Below are positions 35,644 to 46,609 of a stretch of 64,000 nucleotides of DNA, piece after piece. The position numbers and the translations under genes are program-made. The notes under the pieces are model-generated. The model was given only the letters and a program-made list of their open reading frames with translations, was not told the DNA's origin and made no database searches. Each line of letters opens with the position of its first letter. Within the stretch, counting starts at the first letter, position 1. Source of the stretch: Rhizophagus irregularis (taxonomy: Eukaryota > Glomeromycota > Glomeromycetes > Glomerales > Glomeraceae); NCBI RefSeq assembly GCF_026210795.1, contig NC_089435.1, positions 4,712,001 through 4,776,000 of the forward strand, written 5' to 3'.

Positions 35644-35750
35644 CATTGTCGATTAAGTGTTGATTAAGTGTCGATCAAGTTTCGATTTAAGTGCCGATTA
35701 TGCGTCAATCATGCGTCAATTATGTGACAATTAAATGTCGTCAATATTTT
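35644..35750. repeat. Degenerate tandem repeat of GTCGATTAAGT type
   Basis: About eight imperfect 10-12-base units (GTCGATTAAGT, GTTGATTAAGT, GTCGATCAAGT, GCCGATTATGC, GTCAATCATGC and similar). Confidence 0.65.
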
Positions 35751-36146
35751 AAATAATTTAGAGAGAAATTAGATTTTTGACCGATTTCTAAAATCCAGTA
35801 AAATACGAATTACAATAGAAAAATATTATTTTACCGAAATATTTAAGTGTTGTAGATCATTAATAAGTTATTGAATGAATGGGAATATCGGTCGAAGATC
35901 ATCCAAATAACTGAGAATACTGCGGTGACCAATAGGTACTAATAACGATTTCAATATTGGATGTCTCATAAAAATATTGGTCATCAAAATTCTAATCGAC
36001 TGGACAATAACAAGATTTATAAATTTAATGTATTGTATTACATTGTATAATTGTGTATTACTTAACGGGTCGCATTCGTTTCCCCGACAATTACCTCAGG
36101 GTCATTTCGCAGACAAATGTTCCACTGACAAGGGAATTTAGGAAAA

Positions 36147-36215
36147 GAGTTAGAGTTAGGTAAGAAAATTAGGATTAGGAATTAGGGTTAGAATTAGGGT
36201 TAGTATAAGGTTAGT
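36147..36215. repeat. Degenerate TTAGGG-like repeats
   Basis: GTTAG/TTAGGGTTAG units spaced irregularly (GAATTAGGGTTAGAATTAGG and variants), resembling an interstitial telomere-type microsatellite. It is followed by imperfect repeats of GTGAAATGATTGTAGGTAAA up to about 36390. Confidence 0.6.
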
Positions 36216-36412
36216 GTAAGTGGATTAGAATTTCAAAACTGTCGATGAAATAAATGATTGTAGATAAAATGATCCTGTCGGTAAAATGAATGTTGATGAA
36301 ACGATTGTCAGTGAAATAGTTGTCTTGAAATGATTGTAGGTAAAATGATCCTGTCGGTGAGATAATTGTAGGTGAAATGATTGTACGACACCGTTGGCCT
36401 ACATTAGTTTTA

Positions 36413-36554
36413 CGGCAAAATTCAAAATATACGGGACACTTGAAAGATTTGATTGTCTGGTTGTCGGGTTGTCGGGTTGTCGGGTTGTCGGGTAGCCGGG
36501 TTACTAACCTACTGCCAAATTTCTCAAGTGTCTCGTATATTTTGAATTTTGCTG
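36413..36554. mobile_element. MITE-like inverted-repeat element, family 2
   Basis: The left end begins CGGCAAAATTCAAAATATAC and the reverse complement of the right end begins CAGCAAAATTCAAAATATAC. The match continues through CGRGACACTTGA, so the terminal inverted repeats are about 32 bases with two mismatches. Both ends abut TA, consistent with a Tc1/mariner-type target. The core holds a tandem 9-base repeat (GGTTGTCGG, about five copies). It is non-coding. Confidence 0.7.
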
Positions 36555-36806
36555 TAACAGTAACCAATCTTTAGCGGTAATTTAAAGGTAGAAACAAATT
36601 TTATTCTTGTCGATACATGCATCAAATAATAGGGATAATCATAGGAAAATATAAATAAAAAAAATTTTTTTTTTTCTACAATTAATTAATTAAACAAAAA
36701 AATTATCCAACGCTAACGCTACCGCTACACTGCCGCTAAATTACCGTTACCCGATCAATTACCGTTACATCAATATTACTACCACTACCGCTATACCATT
36801 ACTCTA
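36555..36806. other. Spacer 3' of the pseudogene
   Basis: A C/A-rich patch of TACCGCTAC/TTACCGTTAC-type imperfect repeats (about 36712-36800) lies directly after the pseudogene's stop codon. No gene. Confidence 0.4.
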
Positions 36807-38062
36807 TTATTGAACTCTATACCATACATCCCAAAATGAGTTGATTTTTTTCTTTATTTCTTTCTTTCTAGCTTCACGTACTTTTTTTGTAAATTTAGGT
36901 TGATAACGACCACGAAATTTTGGACAAGAAACAAAATAATCAGCTTGTACTAAAACTAATTTGTCTAAAATTCCTTGTAAACCATCAGCACCCATTAATT
37001 CATTTTTTTTATAAATTTATCATCTTTTGGTAAATAATTAAAAGCATTCATTGAAAACCCAAGTATTTAAATTTATTGTAGAATTTAATTTTTTTTATAG
37101 CAATAGTATTTAAGTAGTATATTATCTCTTGTTAAAGGATAATCAGTAGCTAAATAAAAATTTTTTATATCATTTTTAAATTGTTTATCTTTTAAATCAT
37201 TTATTAAATTATCAGCAGGCATTAATCTTTGTATTCCATGTTCCATTCTCCAAGCATTTGTATTATTAAATTCTTTTACCGTATAGCACTGCTCAATTTC
37301 AGCGATTTAAAAATTAAATTATACCCGGGTGTGTACGTTCATCCTGTCAGTATGAGACAAATTTAATATATGAAAATTTTAAATTTGATTTATAATATTG
37401 GTTAAATATTCTAATTTTAGGAAATAAAATATGGTATATCGAGATGGGTATTTTATATGGGCGAAGGGGGGTCTCTTAGTCAGTGCTATACGGTATTAAA
37501 AGATTATCACCATCACCAGAATTTAATACCTTTAAATATAGTTGTATCATTTAATCAAAAAATCTTAAACAATTTCTTTGATTTAATTTTTTGACATAAG
37601 GTTTAACAATTTTTATCAAATATTTTGGAAATGAAACCATGAAAAGTATTGGGTTTATCAAACTTTTTTGAAGTTTTTTACGTTATAATAAAAATCAAAA
37701 GGGAAAGGTCTACAAGTAAATATATGAGAATCTCCAACATTAGTTAATTAGTTAATACCATAATTCTATTTAATCTTTCAGCTAGTAATTGTAAAAATGA
37801 TTAAGAAATGTTGATTTGCTTGAGTTTCCTGTTCTGGTGGATAATAAGCGAATAAGAATCTACACGTATCAGATTGACAATTTATTTCAATATCACTAAT
37901 TGAAGGAGTAGTAGTAGCAGGATTGGATTTGATAGTGTAGGAGCTGATGGATTTAACGGAATAATGGATTTGAAGGAGTAATAGTAATAGGGATAGAGTA
38001 GGAGTTGCTTGATGCCCTGTAAAAAAAGTCGATCCGTTTTTTATATTCCATCTTTTTTCCAT
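36807..38062 (-). pseudogene. O-fucosyltransferase-like pseudogene (copy D)
   Basis: The closest intact relative is copy C. The 5' part (38062 downwards) still reads CRFLFAYYPPEQETQANQHF, then shifts frame. A TTAACTAA duplication breaks the MVLTN region, and a deletion of roughly 60 bases follows FYYNV. The middle keeps traces of DTTIFK, then a 215-base MITE interrupts the domain. After it come NAWRMEHG (HWRMEL in copy C), LINDLKDK and FYLATDYPL, more frameshifts, and an intact final stretch (GLQGILDKLVLVQADYFVSCP) ending at 36807. A candidate acceptor (TTTTTACAG) precedes the 5' end. Several independent lesions rule out a functional product. The first exon is not recognisable. Confidence 0.88.
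37279..37493. mobile_element. MITE-like element inserted in the pseudogene
   Basis: Perfect 13-base terminal inverted repeats CCGTATAGCACTG and CAGTGCTATACGG bound a 215-base non-coding insert, with TA immediately outside both ends. Coding similarity of the host pseudogene resumes on either side. Size, TIR and TA flank fit a non-autonomous Tc1/mariner-like element. Confidence 0.8.
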
Positions 38063-38199
38063 AAAAGCCTCGTATTTCCGGAATTAATAACCTTAGATCA
38101 CGGAATTTAACAAATTATTTACATTTTCCATGAATGAATTCATGAAAGGCTCACTTTTACGGAGTTTTTACAGAAATAACGGATAAAATTTTTTATAGG

Positions 38200-38420
38200 G
38201 ATGGATTTAATGGTTTGAAGAAGTAGTAGGATTTGATAGAGTAATGGATTTAATGGGTTTGGAGAGGTTGTAGGATTTGATAGAATAGGAGCTGATGGAT
38301 TTAATGGGCTTGGAGGGGTTGTAGAGTTGATAGAATTGCAGGAGTTGATTGATTTGGCGGATTTGATAAAGTCACAGGAGTTGATTGATTCGGCGGATTT
38401 GATAGTGTCACAGGAGTTAA
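38200..38420. repeat. Minisatellite resembling the Ser/Thr/Pro stem code
   Basis: Imperfect units of GGATTTGATAG...GGAGTTGATTGATTTGGCGG type. A related sequence also occurs at about 37910-38000 within the 5' part of the pseudogene, so this may be an expanded and decayed stem-coding repeat. Confidence 0.6.
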
Positions 38421-38451
38421 TGTTAGTTTTGTAGGGTTCACCTTTTGAATA

Positions 38452-38640
38452 TGTAAAAAATGAACAACGCGTAAAAAAATGAAAAAAATGAACAACGTGT
38501 AAAAAAATGAAAAAATGAACGTGTAAAAAATGAAAAAAAAAATGAAGCAACGTGTAAAAAAAATGAAAAAAATGAAGCAACGTGTAAAAAATGAAAAAAA
38601 TGAACAAGGCGTAAAAAAATGAATAGGTGTAAAAATGAAT
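38452..38640. repeat. Tandem repeat, unit about 25-30 bases
   Basis: Direct repeats of CGTGTAAAAAAATGAAAAAA followed by ATGAA[C/G][A/C]A, about seven copies with variable A-runs. Non-coding. Confidence 0.8.
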
Positions 38641-39244
38641 AAGTGCAAAAATATACATATATAAAAATGATAAGTGAATAAGGTATAAAATTTTTAGGTT
38701 AATAGATAATACATGAAAGTGTTGTACATGGTATGACAACATAACAATGTGTTTATACCTACATTTGGAGATTTAACGATTGAAATTTGTTCACCAATAT
38801 CATAAAAAAATGATAACGAAGATTTTGTCGGTTTAATCTATGGGAAAGTATAAAAAGCGTTATAAAAGCAGATTATGTATGTAGTATAGATCGACATCGG
38901 ATTTACACACTTTACATCGTCCGATTGGGTCGGTTTTTTGATTGATTTGACAAGTTTGACAAGAAAAAAATAATAATAATATTTTTTAATAATAAATACA
39001 TTGAATGTTAATAATACTTTTTAATAATAAAATACTTTTAATGTAACTATAAAAAGATTAGGATTATTTTTATTTTTTTTTAAATTTTTAATTAAAATTT
39101 GCTAATACAAGAAGAATTTATAATTTACACTCAATTTGAGAATGAATTATTGATATTTGTTCACCAATATCTTTATCTTTATCGTTAATATCATTAATAT
39201 CACATCATAAGAATAATTCTATATTATAAATATTAAAGCAATTA

Positions 39245-39420
39245 TCGCCGTTTTCAAAATAGTGTACGCAGTTTATTTGTGATTGTATATTCGAATACCC
39301 AATATTCGCCCAGGTTTCATCCGTTTTTTGTCCATATTTCGTCCGGTTTTCGTCCGGTTTTTCGGGTTTCTTTTTTTTTTTATTCAAATTTAACTGCGTA
39401 CATCATTTTGAAAACGGCGA
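39245..39420. mobile_element. MITE-like inverted-repeat element, family 1 copy 2
   Basis: The left end is TCGCCGTTTTCAAAAT then AGTGTACGCAGTT. The reverse complement of the right end is TCGCCGTTTTCAAAAT then GATGTACGCAGTT. TIRs are about 29 bases with a two-base difference, with TA directly outside each end; total 176 bases. The core contains short CGTCCGGTTTT repeats. The ends match the element at 17588-17719. Confidence 0.78.
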
Positions 39421-42401
39421 TAATTTAATTATCAGTTATCCTCATAAGTTCATGCAGATTTTACATTATTGTTATTTAGGTCGGTTATCTCATATTACTA
39501 TGTATTATATAATTATCAATCATGAAAGTTTGAATACCAAGGAACATTATCATTTTTTATGAACGAATTTTTAATCATGTTTTTAATTTATAAAAATCGA
39601 AATTTTTTTATCGAAATTTTTATAAGAATAACGTATCTGGTACTGGTATATTTTAAAAAAATTTGTATATCTTAAAAAAACCGTATGGTTTAAAAACATG
39701 CATACACATACATATATACTGTAATATATTTGATGTTTAAAAAAAAAACTTTATTTTATTTTTTTTAATTATAAAATATTAAATATTACCGTTTATCATA
39801 ATGCCAAGAAAAAAAAAAATTTAAACAATGAAATTCTTAAAATGGTGAAAAAATGAGAGAATATGTAATATGATGCGTTAAAAACTTAAAAGTTTCTTTT
39901 TAAAATGAACTCTTTTTTAACTTTATTTATAAAAAAAAAGATTATATATATAAATAAATATATATATGTATATATGAGATCATTTATTTCGGAAGATCTC
40001 TTCCGTTATCTTTATATGTTTTTCATGATAAGAAGGAACAATTTTTTTTTTTACATCTTTGTTTTTACATCTTTGTTTTTACATCTTTGTATTTTTGCAT
40101 TTTTTTATGCATTTTTTTTCATGCATTTTTTTTATCATGCATATTTATATTTATTATTTTTTATTATTTTATTATTTTATTATTTTTCATATTTTTCATA
40201 AGAAAAAAACATTTAATTATTTGATCACCTAATCACCAATTTTGGTTTTATTTGTCGAAAAATAAAACGAATTTGGAAATTTCAGATGTCCAAAGAAATT
40301 GACAAAAATTAAAAAAAGGTATCAACTTTCCTAATTCATTATATTGATTAAAAAACTTTTAAACATTTAAGAACTTTTTAAGTGCGATAATTGAAATAAG
40401 CATGCGTGATCGGATGCACATATCGTGTCATGTAGATAAACTTTATTGTTGAAAAAAAAACCAGATTTTTATTTATAAATTTAACATAAATTTTTAACAT
40501 AAAATTTTAACATAAATTTTTAAAACATATAAATTTTAACTAAATTTTTACTAAATTTTAACTAAAATTTAACTACATTTTATCAGATTTTAAAATAAAA
40601 AATTAGAAAATTTTTCTGCAGGAGAAAAAAATAAATAATCATTAACAAAGGAAACATGTTTAGTATTTTACGAGTAATTTTTTAAAAAAACCGGAAGAAT
40701 TCCTGAATTTAGTTAAACATTATTATTGATATTGAATTGATTGACTCTTTTTACTGTAATTCGGAATTTCGGATGACAATGTAAAATTAGAAGATTATTA
40801 ATAAAAATAGACAAGATTAAAGATAAAGTCAAATATGAATAAATATAGACAAACGCTTATCAATTAAAAAGTACAAAGAATATCCTTCTTATCAAGAACG
40901 GAACATCCGAATTCAATTTTATCACGAAGATTAAACATTAAGATTTTGATTGTATTTAATATATTCGACAATATTGATTTTGATTGTATCAATGTATACT
41001 TTTTGAACAATGTTAAGAAATTATTTATTTAATAATTATTAATTTTATTCATTGTATAATTAATATTTTATTCCGATAACATATTTTACGTGTGATTACC
41101 ACCTAAAGTAGGTAAAGTGGTGGTACGTGATACAGTGATACACCAGAAAGAGCAAAACTAAAATTAGAATTTCGTGTCAAAGTATTGATTAGTATTTTGA
41201 TTATTATTGATTGTTTTACCTTAATTATCTCAAGATATTACTTAATTATCGCTAAGTTCAACTGTATCGGCTGTGATTTCCACTTTTAAATATTCTCGGA
41301 AATCTCGGATTTTGTATTGTGTACTTTTTGTTTGTGCACAGATCTTCAGAACCTGCGCCACGTTCCCATAAACGCCGTTTATAAAAAAAAGGGGATTCGG
41401 TTATGTCTTTAAAAAAAATATAATTCATTCATCCATCTACGTATATTCCCGTTCTTATATAATAGTTAGTAATATGTTTTTATTACTCGGTACACAAAAG
41501 AGTCAACGCCATTGTTACATATAATTTTTAATTATCCGAATTGGTGATATGATAATAATTATTTGTGATAATCATTAAATCATCACCTTTAAAGTATTTT
41601 TAAGTTTAGTTGACGCGTTTATTGACATGTGTGATGATTTGATGCAAAGTACTTCAACATCTCGTGTTTCAAAAATGTAATACAATTTAACGATTAAAAG
41701 AAGGGAAAATTTTTTTTAAAAATGGTAATATCTACTATTTCCCTATTTTTTTTTTTACAAACTTTATCGTTAAAATATTTTATAATTGGATGAAATTAAA
41801 ATAACGTAATAACTTGTTAATAATAATAATAAATAATTTTTTTTTTGTTTGTATGACAAAAAGACTCGGTTTTGTTACCTATTAAGTCACAATTATAAAA
41901 TGCGTTCAAATTAATAAATGCGTCATACATATTAGATTATCTATTAATTGGTTATTTATGCATTTAATATTTGTGTTGAACTCTTATTTATTATATAGAG
42001 TTAGTATATACATGGTGTCGCAATTAATTAGTTTAGTACATATTTAGTTTAATCTAAATTAGCCGATTGTCATTTTTGTATTGGTGTTATATATGAATAA
42101 AATCTTCCCTTTTTTATCTCGTAAAACTTTTTTTTTTTTAAAATACAACTAAATAACAACTTTCTTTTTGTCACCTTTATAAATACTTGCAATAATTTTG
42201 AAATCCTGTACCTTTTTTTCAAAAAAAAGTGAAAGTTTTCTCTTTTTTTTCATTTTATTATTATTAATCAGAACAAAATATAAAAAATAAAAAAAAAATA
42301 TATATAAAATTTTTTTAATTAACTTTTTGGTCATTTCATCATTTCATCAAATACTTATATATACTATTTTAAAAGAACAAATTAATTTTTTTTTTTTTTT
42401 G

Positions 42402-43987
42402 ATGATGACGAAAGAAAAAAGTATTTTCTCAATCCCTAGGGATACGAGAAAAAGAGTTTCATATTTCGTGTTTTGTGCAATATTTATATGTAGCGTTGCA
42501 AATTTCATGTTTGTAATATTACCAAGAATGTTATTTCCTGGTGAATATTTAAAAGTTAATAAAGTTCTTTGCAATGAGGTAAGATATAATAAGTGTATAC
42601 TTTTTTTAATACATTTTCATATTATGATATACTAATATAATTTTGTTCCATTCCCGCTAAACTTTATTCCCGCTCCCGCTAATCATTATTCCCACTAAAT
42701 GTTATTCTTATTCCCGCAAAACGTTATTCCCGCCAATTCTAGAATAATAATAATAATAAACCTATCAAACAGAAATTTGATATTGATGAATTTAATCATA
42801 CAACAAATGTGTACGAACATGATAAAAAGGTTAATGGAAAATATTGTAATGAATCAAAATGTAAATTTTTATTAGCTTATTTTCCACCAAATATGGATAC
42901 TTCAATATCGGACATTGAATTTTTAACTTACGTGAAATTGGCAGAATCACTTGAAAGAATTATGGTTTTAACCAATGTTAGATCTAAAAAGATTTCAACT
43001 TGTCAACCTTTTCCATTCAGTCTTTATTATGATATAAATAAATTACAACAAAATTTTCCTAATGTAAAATTTATTACTCAAGATGAATTTCAAAAATGGT
43101 CTTATCAAAGATATGATAAACCTTCAACTTCTCATTATTATATAACTGATGGAGGTGAAGAAAATTCTATTGTTAATATTTCTCCTTATTCAAATTCTTT
43201 AAAAAAAGTTTGGTGTCTTGATAAATTTAAATTAAAATTAAATGATACTACACCTTTTAAATTATTAAGATTATCATGGAATAATTGGATTGTAAATGAT
43301 GATGGATTTGATGGTAGAAATGATTTAAAAAAATTTTTATTAAATAATTTACAAGATAATTCTGATGTATTATTAATTAGACATGATATTAGAGAATCTA
43401 TATTCTTAAATGAATTACCTCCTCATTTACCTTATTCATCAATTATTGAAGATGCTTCTACAAAAATTATAAATTCTTTAAGACCTTATATAGCTATTCT
43501 ATGGGATTTTGAAAATACAAAAGATCCTGCTTTACCAATTTGTTCTTCAAGACTTTTATCAAGAGTACAAAAAACTATTGATGTTTCTGATATTGAAAAT
43601 ATATATTTTGTTTCAGATTATCCTTTATATAGATTAAATGATATCATTTCTTTAAATTCCACTCATCCAGTTATTCGTTCAACTCATCGTTTCTCTCATA
43701 TTCATACTGAAACTATTAAACTTATAACTTCAACAATTCCATATTATACTGCAGATTCTTTGGGTGCTATGAAATCTTTTGAAGATACATTAAAGGATGA
43801 ACTTGAAGAAAGTAGTATTAGGGATATTATAGATAAATTGGTAAGCATTAAAGCAGACAAGTTTATTGGATTACCTAGATGGCCTTGTAATGATCCCACT
43901 GATTCCAAAAGGGCGAAAATTTTTGCTGAATTGAGAGGATATGATAAATCTGATAATAATACTTTTTCTAATATTGCAAGATTTTAA
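42402..43987 (+). CDS. O-fucosyltransferase-like protein, divergent paralog (copy E)
   Basis: Exons 42402-42578 and 42773-43987 join at phase 0 (GAG|GTAAGA ... AAACAG|AAA) to 463 residues. The start chosen is the first of two adjacent ATGs after a poly-T tract. Residues 17-40 are the signal anchor. The lumenal part keeps YC-x3-C with KFLLAYFPP, RIMVLTNVRS, QPFPFSLYYD, FPNVKFIT and DIIDKLVSIKAD. The HWRME position reads LWDFE (Asp at 304 for the arginine), and ATDYP reads VSDYP. It is therefore likely to be catalytically inactive or altered, yet the frame is fully open. Its intron carries ATTCCCGCT repeats and a 19-base minisatellite lies just 3' of the stop. Confidence 0.7.
42646..42734. repeat. 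ATTCCCGCT repeats in the copy E intron
   Basis: About six imperfect units of [T]ATTCCCGC[T/A]AA, including a doubled CCCGCTCCCGCT, inside the GT-AG intron. Confidence 0.7.
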
Positions 43988-45372
43988 GAAGGGTGGGTAC
44001 CGTTAAGAAAAATGGTCAACGTTAAGAAAAATGGTCTACGTTAAGAAAAATGTTCAACGTTAAGAAAAATGGTCAACGTTAAGAAAAATGGTCAACGTTA
44101 AGAAAAATAGTCTACGTTAAGAAAAAAAAAATCATTTTATTTTTAATTAACTAAAATATTATTTTATGTATAATTTTTTTTTGTTATTTCTTATTTTATT
44201 TATATTTTTTCTTTTTTTTTTAGTTTTTTGCATGTGTAAATTTTTTTTAAAAAAAACGAAAAACGAAAAAAATTACAAAGTAATTTTTTTTTTTTTGGAT
44301 GAATTTTTTGTTATAATATTTATAGTATTTTATAGTATATGTTTTATATATACTTTATTTTTTTTTAATAATGTAAAATATGGTTTAAATATACGATCCT
44401 TGATATTAAAAAAAAAAATATCTTGGTATTTTTATTTCTTTTATGAGAAAAAAAAACTTTTCTTGAAAATTTTGAGAATTAAAGAAATCTTTTTTTTTTT
44501 TTGACTAATTATATAGATGATCTTCCAAAAAACGTGAGTTTTGTGTGAAGTTGTGTGAGTTGTGTAAAAAACGTGAACTTTGTGATCTTTCTTGGCGTTT
44601 ACCTCGTTTTTTTTTTTCTTGGCATAATTAAACAAAAAATATCAAAAATGTAAATTTACTGGATGATTAAGTAACACTAACATAAATCCCTCACATCAGA
44701 TACATCAGATACATCAGATTACATCAAAGGAACTAATCGAAATGATCGAAATGGAATTAATGTAAGATCTCTTTGTTCGATTTAATTTTAATAAAGGTTT
44801 TGAAAAACAAACAAAAAAAAAACCAGGGTTTCTATTCAGAAAGATATGCAAGTACAGTAGATGATGATATACGAGATATTATTATTATATTATATTACAT
44901 ACATTATATATGTATATATGTATATGTATAATGAGATTTATATTTTTATTGAAGATTGTTTTGATCTTCATAAAAGAAAGTTTCAAATGTATTATTCTCT
45001 TTAGAATTTTCGTATTTTTTTTTAAAAAAAAAATAAATTTTTTTTCCTGTAGTATTTTTCTGTATTTGTACGTATTAAAATTTTTCTTTTTTAATTAAAA
45101 TTTTAATTTTTTGTTTTTCCCTTTAGGTATCCTTTAAATTATGGATTAGCCTCGTGTCACCAATAATGAAAATCAATGCAAAAAAAGTCCGTTATATATA
45201 TTTAATATAAAAAGGCCCTTTATGGATTATTTTTGGAATAAATTTTTTTTTTTAAATTTTCTACTTTTTTTTTTTAAAAAAAAAATCACATTTTATTATT
45301 AAAACAAATTTTTTTTTTAAAAAAAAAACCAATCATTTTATAAAAAAAACCCAATCATTTTATAAAAAAAAA
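43988..45372. other. Intergenic between copies E and F
   Basis: T-rich and low-complexity; the long + frame at 44166-44504 is poly-Phe from T-runs and is not believed. ACATCAGAT repeats occur near 44693-44725. Confidence 0.45.
44001..44126. repeat. 19-base minisatellite
   Basis: Six full units of CGTTAAGAAAAATGGTCAA with one or two substitutions each, plus a partial seventh, starting 14 bases after the stop codon of copy E. Confidence 0.95.
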
Positions 45373-46578
45373 ATGTTTCATGAAAAAATCGATTCACGTG
45401 AAAGATTACATTCAAGAAACAGATTTTTATTTAAAACAATCTTTCCAATAATAATATTAACATTATTTTTAACATTTTATACATTTTCAACCGAATTTTT
45501 ATTTACAATAACTTCATCATCATCATATTCTACTGATAATACTATTGATACCGTTGATATTATTGATAATATTAATACTATTGATACTATTGATACTATT
45601 GATACTGTTGATACTATTGATACCGCTGTTACTACCACCACTCCCATCACTTCCGCCACTTCTACTACCACTTCTACTACCACTTCCACAACCACTTCAA
45701 ACACAACTTCCATCATCATTGATCCCTCAGAAAAATTCTTGACATATTTACCTCATAGTGGATTTCACAATCAACATGGAGCATTAATGAATGCAATAAT
45801 GTTATCATATATAACAAATCGTACATTAATTATGCCACCTGTATTAATTAATTACGTACCACATTATCATTCATATTATCCTTTATCTAATAATTTAAAT
45901 GAAATGATTGAAGCCAAAAATTATCGAAAAAATCATTGTTCATCAACAACAATATATGATGAGTATGATGATGATAATAAATATTGTAATGATAAAAAAT
46001 ATTCAAAATATGATAATTTAACAATGATGAATTGGGAAGATATTTTTGATTTAAGTGAAATAAGAAAACATATTAAAATGATTAATCGAGATTATAATTT
46101 TTCATTAAATAAATTAAAAAATACTTTAAATATTAAAAATATTAAAAATAATAATAATAAAGATATTTATTTATTTATTGAAAATGAAACTTATGAATAT
46201 AAATTTTTTGATAATAAGAAATCAAAAGAGGATTTAGAAAATTTTCAAAAAAAATTCTTTATAAAAGATTTTTTAAAAATCAAAAAAAAATTATTACATT
46301 TCACTTCATTATTTAGTCATTATAAATTATCATTAGAAAATGATGATAATAAAAAATTTAGAAATTTTATTCATAATAAATTAATTATTAATAATAAGAA
46401 TATATTAAATATAACTAATAATATTATTAATAAATTAGGTGGTAAAAATAATTATTTTGGTTTACATATTAGATTAGGTGATGGGATTTTTAAAGATTTT
46501 GGTAAAAAGAATATAAATTTAATTTTTAATAAATTAATTAAAAAATTAAATTTATTTAATTATGATGGTCATTATAAT

Positions 46579-46609
<31 letters not shown>

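Larger units (their letters stand above)
33651..36235. other. Intergenic, about 2.6 kb
   Basis: No gene seen. Degenerate repeats at 35644-35750 and telomere-like repeats at 36147-36215 are listed separately. Confidence 0.4.
38063..42401. other. Intergenic, about 4.3 kb, repeat-rich
   Basis: No gene seen; long minus-strand frames at 38140-38742 are products of low-complexity repeats. It holds the minisatellites at 38200-38640, a MITE-like element at 39245, ACATCTTTGTTTTT repeats at about 40058-40094 and AT-rich TAACATAAATTT repeats at about 40488-40580. Confidence 0.45.

Noticed and set aside
38140-38742. Long minus-strand frames rich in Phe, Ser and Pro
   Set aside because: They are by-products of the minisatellites in this interval; no start context or conservation pattern.
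40058-40580. CRISPR-like short repeats
   Set aside because: The repeats are contiguous, A/T-rich slippage products without unique spacers, in a eukaryotic genome.
44166-44504. 112-codon poly-Phe/Ile frame
   Set aside because: It comes from T-runs between two genes and is not plausible as a protein.
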